Origin: Branchinecta lynchi
Lineage: Eukaryota; Arthropoda; Branchiopoda; Anostraca; Branchinectidae
Direction: 5' to 3'
Assembly (NCBI GenBank): GCA_023053575.1
Contig: JAKZAP010000017.1
Span: 10,547,501 to 10,611,500, forward strand
DNA length: 64,000 bases
Shown: positions 34,745 to 45,300 of the stretch, piece after piece
Position numbering within the stretch: position 1 is the stretch's first letter
How the letters are laid out: each line of letters starts with the position of its first letter
Notes under the pieces: model-generated
Database searches by the model: none
What the model was told of the DNA's origin: nothing
Seen by the model: only the letters and a program-made list of their open reading frames with translations
Program-made: the position numbers and the translations under genes

Positions 34745-35167
34745 GTAAGTCAATTTTTTCAGAGTTTCTTATACCGAAAAACAAGGCAATCAAACGTTAC
34801 CCTAGGCTGTGAATTTTGTTTGAGTATTTGTTTGATTGAAATATTCTTGCTATTCACTGCTATGTAGATTAGGCCTACTAATTAGAGGCGTTTTCTGTGG
34901 AATAATTCTGTCCCATAAATTGAATGTATGTACGAAAGAGAAGTAGCCTACCATATGTGCGACGAACTTGACCTACAAGTTGACTCGCGTAAACGACGTT
35001 TTGTCTATTTCTTAGCTGAATTATGAAACGCCTGGAAATTAAAATAAAACTTGAGTGAACTGGAACAGCAGGCGCAGGCTACCCCCTTACTATTCTGTAC
35101 TGAAATCCCCAGTTTGTGCGTGTGTCTAGGCTTTCTGCTTAACTAAATATCTTTTTTCGTTTATTTT

Positions 35168-35330
35168 TTTAATTGTGAGTAAGTAAGTTATTTATTTTTA
35201 ACCTGCCATTTTTAGAAAGCGGAGTAAGTGAAAGAGAATAAATAAAAGACACACGCAAAAAGACACTAAATATTCAATCTTCGGCTAGGAAGCTCTGGAT
35301 ATCGTCGTGCTTGCGTGTTGTGTGTGCCGC
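35168..35330 (-). repeat. LINE 3' end fragment with (TTAC) tail, contig-1 copy
   Basis: It contains GTAAGTAAGTTATTTATTT and ATTTTTAGAAAGCGGAGTAA, as in the 21050 LINE. An equivalent fragment lies at 48525-48690 in the duplicated segment. Confidence 0.65.
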
Positions 35331-35467
35331 TAAATTTTAATTTCCCGCCAAATTTCTAGCAACAAGCCGAAAATCACTGCAAGGGTTATTTGTCAAACTT
35401 GAGCCGAAGTGCGTGTCACTACAAACGTTATTTTCGTGGGCGACACCAACGACCTCGGAAACACTAT

Positions 35468-35745
35468 GAGCGTGTTCCACCTTTCTACAGATAGTAACCA
35501 TTAGTTACTGTTTCCGTTCCAACCTCACCAAAAGTTACTACGCTGACCGTTCCAACTTTCTCGAAATAGTCACTAATATTAACTATTTGCTTGCCACGCT
35601 CCTGAGCGTACGTAGTAAGCGTAGTAACTACGGATCTCTGTAACGTAATTGGTCGGATTCGCCCGTGGCATGATATTCTGCTGGAAAATAGAAAAATCGT
35701 TCCAGCCTTCACGGCAAAAAGCCAGAATTTGTGACGTCATGCGTA
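35468..35745. mobile_element. Harbinger-type MITE cut by the LTR element
   Basis: This is the first 278 bp of a 305-bp MITE, inverted relative to 26008-26312. It stops exactly at the LTR boundary; the missing end is present in the gap-side copy at 48823-49127. Confidence 0.88.
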
Positions 35746-35921
35746 TATAGTGTTGTGAAAGTCGTTGAATGTACTCTTCTACCCAACAACTACCATACAG
35801 TCATGCTATCTTTAACTGTCTCCAGCTACTGTGGTAGCGTGGCGCTGGACTTTGTAACAGTTAAAGGTAACGCAACTTCGGAGACTAAGTTCAGTTCGTT
35901 GGTTGAGGGAAAATGAAAGGT

Positions 35922-35927
35922 TTTATT
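35922..35927 (-). terminator. poly(A) signal of the retroelement (3' LTR)
   Basis: The minus strand carries AATAAA about 180 bp before the end of the 3' LTR, followed by CCTTTCATTTTCCC. It is a plausible polyadenylation signal defining the R/U5 border near 35905. Confidence 0.6.
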
Positions 35928-36076
35928 TATAAACGCACTTTAAGGGATAAAATAATATAATTGTCTCAGATCCTTTTGTCTTCTCAAACCAGATTTTTCT
36001 TGCTTCTGCGAGAGGCTCGGCTCGCTTACCCAAATTAGTAAAATCAAAGCGGACGGACACACGCACACAACGAGAA

Positions 36077-36668
36077 CCAAGTCGGTCCTGAACTTTATCG
36101 ACCCTGTGTCAGGGAGGGAGGGCAATGAACCCTCAGGTTGAGCGGTGTCTGCTCAGGTGGACCAGTCGGTACTAACTTGATCGACCCTGTGTCAGGGAGG
36201 GAGGGCAATGAACCCTCAGGTTGAGCGGTGTCTGCTCAGGTGGACCAGTCGGTCCTAACTTGATCGACCCTTTGTCAGGGAGGGAGGGCAATGAACCCTC
36301 AGGTTGAGCGGTGTCTGCTCAGGTGGACCAGTCGGTCCTAACTTGATCGACCCTGTGTCAGGGAGGGAGGGTAATGAACCCTCAGGTTGAGCGGTGTCTG
36401 CTCAGGTGGACCAGTCGGTCCTAACTTGATCGACCCTTTGTCAGGGAGGGAGGGCAATGAACCCTCAGGTTGAGCGGTGTCTGCTCAGGTGGACCAGTCG
36501 GTCCTAACTTGATCGACCCTGTGTCAGGGAGGGAGGGTAATGAACCCTCAGGTTGAGCGGTGTCTGCTCAGGTGGACCAGTCGGTCCTAACTTGATCGAC
36601 CCTTTGTCAGGGAGGGAGGGCAATGAACCCTCAGGTTGAGCGGTGTCTGCTCAGGTGGACCAGTCGGT
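36077..36668. repeat. 83-bp tandem repeat inside the 3' LTR
   Basis: Seven units of exactly 83 bp are marked by ACCAGTCGGT at 36161, 36244, 36327, 36410, 36493, 36576 and 36659; a diverged eighth follows. Units alternate at two positions (CTGTGTC/CTTTGTC and GGCAATG/GGTAATG), so the array grew by copying 166-bp pairs. Units carry GTCAGGGAGGGAGGG. Confidence 0.95.
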
Positions 36669-36882
36669 CCTAAGCTTTATAAACTCTATGTCAGAGAGAA
36701 CGGGCAATAAACCCAGAGCATTCGCACAGCGTCTGCTGAAGAATCTAAGTGCGCTCACTGCTTATATAATTTTAGGATTACATTCCAGCGCGTTGAGAAA
36801 CGTGAGGTAATAAAACATCCTAGGTAGTGAGTCAGTTACTCAGAGGAAAACTGAAAATAACAATCAATGGTAGAATACCATA

Positions 36883-36895
36883 ATACTTCCTCCTC
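36883..36895 (-). promoter_or_regulatory. Polypurine tract
   Basis: The minus strand reads GAGGAGGAAGTAT directly before the 3' LTR, which is the expected place and composition for the plus-strand DNA primer. Confidence 0.75.
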
Positions 36896-37277
36896 GAATA
36901 GCTCAGTCCCCTGAGCGTAAATATCCCCTTAATATTTCTTTAATTACAATCTTTAAACTGTAAACAAAATCTGGCTATATCCCTACTTCATGAGAGGGGC
37001 ATAACAAAAGAAAAGATAAAACTTAAACCAAAGGAAGATAATTCTTTGCTAAAGAAAAACCTTTACTGCAGCAATTTTTAAATTCCAAGTCTCGTACTGG
37101 TTCAAGTAACCATTAATTACTACAATTCCGTGCATACTTTTAAATGCTAGTGCTTTACACATTTCTGTTAATAATTAACTAATTAACTTCAAAAGCAAAA
37201 TGGTGCTATAAAATCAAATCAGTGCCTTTTTCTAGTTAATAACTTCGGTTAAATAAAACATATTCAATGTCCCATAA

Positions 37278-39176
37278 TCAGTCGCTTCTGGTTCTCGGGG
37301 GAACCATAGGGACATCAGCTAGTGGTTCCATATGCAAAGTGTCACGTCTTGATTGTAATTTAGATAGTTTATTTTTTACCAGTCGGTAAAGGTAGACTAT
37401 GAAGAACGCTCCGAGTAGGCTTAACAGTAGCGTGACGGATAAGTCTATCCGTGATGAGTTCTGGTAGTAGTTCATTCGTTCTGATTCGCTTGTGAAAATT
37501 GGAAGTCCGTTTTCCATCGAATCTTCTATTTCTTCCAGAGTACGTCTACTCCTGGGGTTGGTGTCAATGATTTTCGGTGGGAGTTTCAGATCGCCGATTG
37601 AGTTGGACCTGATAATAGATTGTAAATCGAGTGTCTCATTAATTAAAGGTAATATCCTTGGTAATGTAGGACCGCTAACTTCAATCTCGGATAGATAGGA
37701 ATAACGTTGGACAGAGATGAGTTCAGCTTCTTTCGTTGTGACCTTGCATCGTGGGGGTACAGTCAGTATTCCTACTCCTTGCAGGACTATTTTCGTAGTT
37801 GATGATTCTGAAAATCCAGTTGATAAATCCTGACACGTTTGCCACGCAGTTTGCTGCCTCGGAAGACTAAACAGAAATTCGAAGTCGTTTATCCGAAGCC
37901 AGTACTCTTGTGTCTGGTTTCCTAGGATCCTGACGTCACATTCAGTTGGCACCGATATAGTAGCTTGTTGTAGAAGAGAGACGAGACAGGTTTTGCGCAT
38001 TTCTGACTTGTAAGGAACGATGTTCCATTGGCATAGTTGAGTGTCTCTATACTTTTTGCATGGTAAGACATCAAGGTAAGTTGGCATCGCGTAGTTGGTT
38101 TTTCCTTCGTCTATGGTCAACAGTCGTGACTCTGGCTGGATAAGAATGGTGACGTCACTGTTCGGCATGCGTACTGGTATAACATCAATTTGGTAAAGAG
38201 TGTAACGTCTTCTAGTTGATACGAGTGGGATGCTGGCAGCAGCGTAAAGGATCCCATTTTTGACTGAAATTTCGGTTTCCATCATTGTGTAGTACCACAA
38301 TAGGCTTTCTTCTTCGCTGTTAACTACAAGGCTGTCGCCAGGTGGAAGTTTCTTCGTGATGAATTTTAAGATTTCTGTGAGCTTCGCAGGTCCGATCAAT
38401 GCGGTAGTCAATCGTCGTGTCACTAAGGCTAAAAGTGATAGTTCTAGATTCTGTAGGATGCTTGTAGATTCTTGTAGTGATCCCGATATGGCTTGGATGG
38501 CTAAGTGTAAATCGAGTGCTTTCTCTAATACTGCAGTACTGAAAGCTAGACGTTGTAGAGTCCTTTCTGTTTCTTTTCTTAATTTCATAATGCTGTCAAG
38601 TGCTTGGTTCATATGTTCTTCTAATCTGGATATCTTGTCTTCGTGTAACTTGCTTACACTCAGCAACTGTCGTGTTACATGGATAGTTGTGTCGACTTTC
38701 TTCTCAACCTTGCCGAAAGTTTCTTCGTCGACTGTTCCAAATAACAGCTGTTCAATTTTTCCGATGATTGGTAAAAGAGCTCGCTTCTGTCTGTTTTCAT
38801 GTCTGAAAACCTCAAGGATCCTTCCTGTAGTTTCTTCTATCTTCACTGCATCTTGCTTAAGCCTGTCGCACAGCAAAATCAGCAAATTTGTAGTCGTATC
38901 TGTAGGAAATACCTTTTGTTGTGTTGATACGTTGACAGCATGGTTCTTTATAATTTCATTCAACAAAGTGACTTGCTCTTCCGTTTGCTTCGCTGTACGG
39001 CTAAGTAGTTCAAATGGCTGCGAGTCGAATCTGATAATCAAGTTCCATGATTTCTCTATGTCCACCAGGTTTCCTAATCTTCTAAACAACACTCCGTTGA
39101 AAACTTGATAGGTGGATGTCGGCTCAGATGACACAATAGTTAGCAAGAACAGTATCCATAGATGTAGGATACTCAT
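37278..39176 (-). CDS. env: Env-like glycoprotein, baculovirus-F/errantivirus type (632 aa)
   Basis: This ORF starts 208 bp after the gag-pol stop and is open to its end. Residues 1-17 form a signal peptide. RQKR at 129-132 is a furin-type cleavage site, followed at once by a hydrophobic, Gly-containing fusion-peptide-like stretch (about 133-152) ending in FGT-DEE. Coiled-coil-prone segments follow, and a transmembrane helix lies near 579-597 with a basic cytoplasmic tail of about 33 residues. The cleavage plus LFGT context resembles F proteins of baculoviruses and Env of insect errantiviruses. Known relatives mediate membrane fusion; whether this one does is inference. It is likely made from a spliced mRNA. 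No break is visible. Confidence 0.85.
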   Translation of the reverse strand: MSILHLWILFLLTIVSSEPTSTYQVFNGVLFRRLGNLVDIEKSWNLIIRFDSQPFELLSRTAKQTEEQVTLLNEIIKNHAVNVSTQQKVFPTDTTTNLLILLCDRLKQDAVKIEETTGRILEVFRHENRQKRALLPIIGKIEQLLFGTVDEETFGKVEKKVDTTIHVTRQLLSVSKLHEDKISRLEEHMNQALDSIMKLRKETERTLQRLAFSTAVLEKALDLHLAIQAISGSLQESTSILQNLELSLLALVTRRLTTALIGPAKLTEILKFITKKLPPGDSLVVNSEEESLLWYYTMMETEISVKNGILYAAASIPLVSTRRRYTLYQIDVIPVRMPNSDVTILIQPESRLLTIDEGKTNYAMPTYLDVLPCKKYRDTQLCQWNIVPYKSEMRKTCLVSLLQQATISVPTECDVRILGNQTQEYWLRINDFEFLFSLPRQQTAWQTCQDLSTGFSESSTTKIVLQGVGILTVPPRCKVTTKEAELISVQRYSYLSEIEVSGPTLPRILPLINETLDLQSIIRSNSIGDLKLPPKIIDTNPRSRRTLEEIEDSMENGLPIFTSESERMNYYQNSSRIDLSVTLLLSLLGAFFIVYLYRLVKNKLSKLQSRRDTLHMEPLADVPMVPPRTRSD

Positions 39177-39384
39177 GTTGTCACGAATTGATGATTGTGC
39201 TGAGACTGAATAGTTTCTCGAAGGTATTGTGAATATAAGTCATATATTCCCGGTGTTCCCGAAAAGTGTTGGCGACAGGAGCTGCGCGCATAGCTCCCGT
39301 CGCGAAGGATTTTCGTCATACATCCAGAAATTGACTGCGTAGCACTTTAAATATTCTCATCTCGTGACGTTATGATGACGTGAT

Positions 39385-42300
39385 TTAATGGAACTGCAGA
39401 CGCTGGGGTGGTCGGGAAATTCTTCCTGATCGAGTCCTGACGGCAGCCGAGTCAGACTGTACTTCTCGCCTGCTTCCTTGGTCACCTTGTTGCTGACCGC
39501 GATATTGTGAAGGTCCGGGTTCGCTCCTGCTTGTTGGCTCGGAGTCTGAGCTGAACGTTCTTGATAACCGACTAATTGTTCGTCTGAAGAAAGATTTGTG
39601 CTTTCTCTGCGGATTCCTTGATCCTGAGTCTTCTCGACTTGTGCTTGGCTCCCCAATTTCGGCGTAAATCGGCTCGGAATCGGCATTAGCTGCAACGGGA
39701 TCGTATTCGTGTTCGTCACGATCTTGCTGATGATTATTCGGTATTGAAACTTCTCGTCTGAGAATCGGCATAATTGGATCACTCCTGAGCGTAGTTAGGC
39801 TGGAGTCTTCTGGATCTGGTAATTCACTCCACTGTGTCTCTGACGTCAGAATAGGAGGATCAATTGATGCGATTTCCCGATGAGACAAATTCGCTTCTGT
39901 CCCGCTAACAATATGCTGTGTCGTAGTCGGAGAATTACGATGTGACTCACGTGGTGAGCGCAAGGACGTGTTAAGGTCCAATTGCGAATTTGTGTGCGAT
40001 ACACCTGACCGTGACGAGGAACTTGGAGGCCAACAATTAACTGGACTATTTGGCATGTTGCGGAACCAAACGGAATGTTGACTCTGATTAGGGCCTTGGG
40101 AACTAATGACTTCTGGTTGAAGCGTGGGTGTAGAGTCTGGACCCGAGCTCATTAAGTAGTCTTCTAGTTCTTTGCTGGTGTCAATTCGACTTTGCCTCCA
40201 GTGAATAGGTCTGACATCTTTCCAAGTTTTGGCGTATGGCGTTGTGACTTCAATAGGTTGCTGACCTGGAATAGTCTCGTCATGCCTTGCAGTTTCTTGT
40301 GAAGATTCGTCCACGTCGCATTGCCATGGGGAGGGGAAGTAACCCCTTTTAAGGCGGTTATGATGAGCTTTAGTGATTTTTCCTGTCGTCGTGTGCTGTA
40401 TTTCGTAGGTCAGATTGTTTGGTAATTTGTCAATTACCCGGTAAGGACCGTCGAACTTCAGTCGAAGTTTGTGACATTCTTTGCCCAACGTTGGCTGATC
40501 CAGCCAAACTACATCACCCGGTTCATAATCATGATGGTTGCGAACCTTGTTGTCGTAATATTGCTTTTGTCGATCTCGTGCTGCCTGCAGTTTTTCTTTC
40601 ACCACCTTCATCGATTCCTTCATCATCATAATGAACTCCTGTTTGACGCTATCGCGATTGTAATATGTTCTTTCTTGTTCGATCTCTGTCAGACCGACAT
40701 ACGGATCTCTGAGATGAAAAAGGAAAAACGGTGAGCTCCCGTGCTCTGGCGAATGTGCTGTGTTCATGCAGAAGGTGACGTAGCTGAGGTACTGGTCCCA
40801 GTTGGTTAGGTTTTTCTGAGCATAAATGGCGAGAGTGTCTCCCAGAACCCGATGACGCCTTTCCAGGACTGAATTATTTTCTGGATGGTAGGCGGAGTTG
40901 AACCAACGCTTGATTTGTAGGAAATTTAGCAACTCATTAGTTACTTCTGCCAAAAACTGTACTCCACGATCGGACAAAATTCGAAGCGGCTTTCCATACT
41001 TCAGGATTAATTCGGTTGCCAATATCCTAGCTACCGTTGTTGCTTTTTCGTTGGGTATAGGCCATGCAAATATGTACCCGCTGAAATGATCCACGGCAGT
41101 CAAGACGCTTCTGTTGTTATTTTCAGTTACTGGTAAGGCTCCTGCTCCCCAAATGTCAATGGAGACTGTTGCGAAAACAAATTCAGGCAACGGAAGGGAA
41201 CCTAAGGGGGCGGTAGGGTGAACATGCACTTTTCTCTGTGCACATTCGGGACACTTCTGTACGAAGTCGTAAACTTTTTGGAAAATCCTGGGAAGAAAAT
41301 AAAATTCCTTTAGTCTGGAAATGGTTTTGCTTACTCCGAAATGACCAAAACCTGCGTGAGCGAATCGAATCACTTCTCCTTCTAGAGCAGCTGGAATCAC
41401 CGGCAGTATCTTCATGTCATTTTTGCGAAATCGTTGCTGAGACGTGACGTAACGCAGTAGCAGTTTAGACCCATCATGAAATACAAAGTTGTCAAGGTCG
41501 TGGCGATGCTTGCGAAGATGAGGCGGTAGAGGCTTTCCTTCAGTGATACTTTCGGTAATGGCCTTACAGAAATCGTCATTTCTTTGGTGTTTGGCTATGC
41601 TGGTCTTTGAGAGGGGAGATGTGTCATTCTGTTTACTTGCGGATGAAACTGGAATCGTTCTGAGTTCAGAACCGGAACAGTCTTCGTCTTCCTCTCTGGT
41701 GAGGTAATCTGCAAGAGCGTTATTCTTCCCTGAAATGTGCTCAACCGCAAAATTGTACTGCTGCATTTTCATCACCCATCTGCTGAGTTTTCCGCTTGGT
41801 GGTTCTTTGCCATTTAGAAGCCAAGTCAGGCTTTTCTGATCTGTACGTAGAATGAACGGTTCAGGGTGTCCGAGTAGGTAGTGCTTGTAAAACTGGCTGA
41901 ACTCTACTAAAGAAAGGCATTCTCGTTCAACGGTTGAAAAGCGTTGTTCGGTGGCTGTCAGAGCTCTGCTGGCATAGTAAATGACGTATTCTTCTGACTT
42001 GTTGCGACCTTTAAGCACTCCTGAAATGGCCTTGGAACTAGCGTCGCATTCAAGGATAAATTGGTCTCGGAAATTTGGTAGCCGCAAGATTGGAGCTTGG
42101 AGCAGTTCATTTTTCAAGATTTCTAATGATGATTTTGCTTCTTCTGTGCAGATAAATGGTGCACTATTGTTCTTCTTCATTAATTCCGTGAGGGGTCGTG
42201 CTTTTTGGGCGAACTGTGGGACAAATCTTCGGAAGTACGACAGCAGACCGCAGACTGAGCGGCATTGCTTGAGTGTTTTGGGTGGGTTCAGGTTTCCTAC

Positions 42301-45300
42301 TACGGCAAGCTTCGTTGGGTCTGGAGAAATTGTTCCATTGTCGATCACGTGTCCAAGAAACGTAACCTTGGTCTGAAATACTGATGTTTTCTTGGGTGAT
42401 AGCTTCAGTCCTGATTGGGCAAATCTCGAGAACATCATTTCTATTCCTTTCAAGTGACTATCTTCGGTCGCATTGAACAGAATCATGTCGTCGAGGTAGC
42501 AAAGTATTTGCTTGAAGAGTTGATCCTTGAAAAGTGTGTTCGCTAGGCGTTGAAAAGTAGCTGGAGCATTGCGAAGTCCCATAGGCATACGGTTCCAAGC
42601 GTAGCTTCCTAGTCCAGGAACGTTAAATGACGTCATGTCAACGCAGTCGAGGGCAAGAGCTACTTGCCAGAATCCATTCGTCAAGTCGACACTGGTGAAA
42701 TACTTGGAGGATCCGCCCAAAGCGTCTAAAAGATCAGTCATATGTGGAAGTGGGTAGGTGTCTGGTACCGTCATTTTGTTGAGTGCTCGAAAATCGGAGA
42801 CTATTCTGTAACCTTTTCCTCCTTTCTTCTTTAAAACTAGAATCGGAAAATTCCATGGACTGTTGCTTTCTCGTAGCACACCTTGTTCGCACATTAGTTC
42901 AAGTTTAGTCTTAAGCCAATCTCGCACGTGGTATGGAATCTTGTACGGTCGTACATTTACTGGAGTTCCTGTAACCTTGATATCGTGGCTTACTAAGTCA
43001 GTTTGTCCGAGGTCGTTTTCGTTCTGAGAGAAAATGTCCCTAAATCTGTAGAGTAATTCTTCTACCTTCCGTCGAAGGGGGTACTTGATGTGGTCCAGCT
43101 TAAACTGAGCTAAAAACTCGTCTCTAGTCAGAGTGTAGTTGGTATTATCAGTCACGTCGGATTGGGTGGACAGTGTCGCTACTGGCTTGTGGGTAGTCTG
43201 CTGTCGTTGTTCCTGCAAGTCTTCATGTGTTACTGGTTCAAATGACCCAAGTGTCATTTTTGGCAGGCGAATTCGTTTGTCGCTGAAATTAAAAATCATC
43301 ATATACCCGACATTTTCTGAAATCTTCATAAGCTGATTCTCGATAACGATGTCATGGTACACGTCAGGCAAGCTGGGCTCGATGATTCCACATGTTTCTT
43401 CTAATTCTATTGGTCCTTGCACGCGAATCTGTATTTTGACTGCGCTTCGAGGTTGCAGTGTGACCCTGGTCGTTGGACAAACCGTGAACTTGTATGGATC
43501 CATGTTGGGTTGCTCTTCGTCACGTGAGGAGTCTGGCCTTGTTTCGTATCTGGCTGGTTGTACATATGGTTGTTTGTCATGCCAAGACGGTGTCCTCGGT
43601 TGCCCTTTTTGCATTATCCGCTGCAATTCTCGTCGTATGCCGTTTAATTGTTGTTCACGGTTTGGCACAACAGTTTTTCTTCTAGTCTCCTGTCGAGACC
43701 TCTGATTCCTTTTTCTTTCGTAATTGATTTTTCTTCTGTCTTCTTCGCGATTCTGTGTGCATCTCATGTTGTTTTGTAGCTGGAGAGGAACACTAATGTT
43801 TACTTCTGAATGCGTCATTTTACTGGATGCTGGGCTTATGTCACGGATTCTGCTTGCTTCACGGATTGCTGAATCGGAGATGCTAATATCGGACTGCTGG
43901 CGACTATTGCAGTACGTTTTGCCCCGTATAGGAGAATTGCTACGTTGATGATAATGTTGTTGTCGCCGAATTCCAGTTTCCCGTGGCCTCGGTCGCGGTT
44001 GAACTCTAGTCAGAGTATTAGCTGTCGTGTCGTTGTTTTGATATAGCACCTCGAAGTAGCCAGTGTTGCTATAGTTGGCGAGTCTCATGGATGAGCACAC
44101 TGTCAGAGCTGGTAGACTCATGTCGATGTCAATTCTGCATCTGGAAAGTATAAGGTCAATCCCATTTTCCCTCATGAATGGTAAACTCAAAATGCAGTCG
44201 AATGGTAACGTATGGCAGACAATGACATTTGTCCGCATACGTCGTTCCCTATATCGAAAATCGACATCGAGAGTCTTCAACCCTTTCATTATTCCCCCGT
44301 CGACCCCTTTAATTGAGATGTTCGTACTTGTCGCTGTATTCTGAACCGCTCGAGGCAACCGCTTAAAGAGTCGAACATGGATGAGACAAGTTGCAGCTCC
44401 TGAGTCTAGGAGGCAAGTGACGTCACGAAGCTTGTAAAGTTGAAAACAAGTGACAATCGGTAAATCTTCAAAAACGGTAATTTTCTCAGAAACAATTCTT
44501 GCCCTTTTTGGCTGGACATCGTATTCTGAGTTGGACGCATTCCCTGCGTCGTCACATGAGGGGAAGAATGAGTTGCAGCTACGTTGGCCTGAGTCAGCCT
44601 GGTTTCGTGATTGGCTGTGTCTGTCTTGGCCATTGTTTCTTCCGTAAAAGGGGGACTTTGGCCTTTCGTTTCGATCATATTTGTTCTGTGGCGCTTCATT
44701 TCTTCGGCTACTCGAATATGCTCTGCAGTCACGAGCGTAATGGTTAGGTCCGTTGCATTTTCTGCATTGAATTCCTATTTTCATGTAATAGGGTTGTTGT
44801 CGATTCCTATTTCCTACTTGGTTTGGTACCTCGTCAGGTGACCCAGGTCTGTAGTGTGTTTGTCGCGCCTGGTTAGGCGAGTTTGATCTGTAATCTTGTC
44901 GTGTCTGTGTAGGTGAGTTTGACCTGTAGTCCATGCGTTCTGTCGTCCGCCGGTCCGGTGAATTCTTGTGATTATTACGGTCGTCCTGAAATCGAACTTG
45001 TTTCCGAAATTCGACGTCACTGCTGTAGTCGGAATTATCCTTTTTCGCTGGAAGGGGGGCTGCAAGATTGATGTTTAGTTGTTGGTGCTTGCAGACAAGT
45101 TCGTCTATCATCATTTCGTTTTGAACGATTTCTATAGCCGCTGGAAGAGATCTAGGCTGTCGCGCTAAGACAAGTCGGAATAGCTTAGTTGGCAAACCCT
45201 GTTTGAAGGCTTCGAATATGGCTGCGTCTAATGTTGGACAAGGTTCCGCTCCGAGTTTCATGCTGACGGACTTTCGAACTAAATCTGCGTACTGTCGAAC

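Larger units (their letters stand above)
34330..35745. repeat. Segment duplicated across the gap, contig-1 copy
   Basis: This 1416-bp stretch recurs at 47685-49096 (1412 bp) with scattered single-base differences and small indels. It contains one cdc45 exon, a LINE 3' end and a MITE cut by the LTR element. Confidence 0.93.
35746..36882 (-). repeat. 3' LTR (1137 bp)
   Basis: This copy has the same length as the 5' LTR and matches it where compared. The shared segment stops sharply at 35745/35746 on the left, where it cuts a MITE, and at 36882/36883 on the right, next to the polypurine tract. It carries the transcript-ending AATAAA on the minus strand at 35922-35927. Confidence 0.93.

Noticed and set aside
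35918..36125. 61-codon minus ORF present in both LTRs
   Set aside because: It lies in LTR sequence between repeats and poly(A) signal; short, and no coding signature.
36077..36668. Regular 83-bp repeats resembling a CRISPR array
   Set aside because: The units are contiguous tandem copies without unique spacers and lie inside a eukaryotic LTR.
38356..39108. 250-codon + strand ORF
   Set aside because: It is the antisense shadow of env; the minus frame has signal peptide, cleavage site and anchor.
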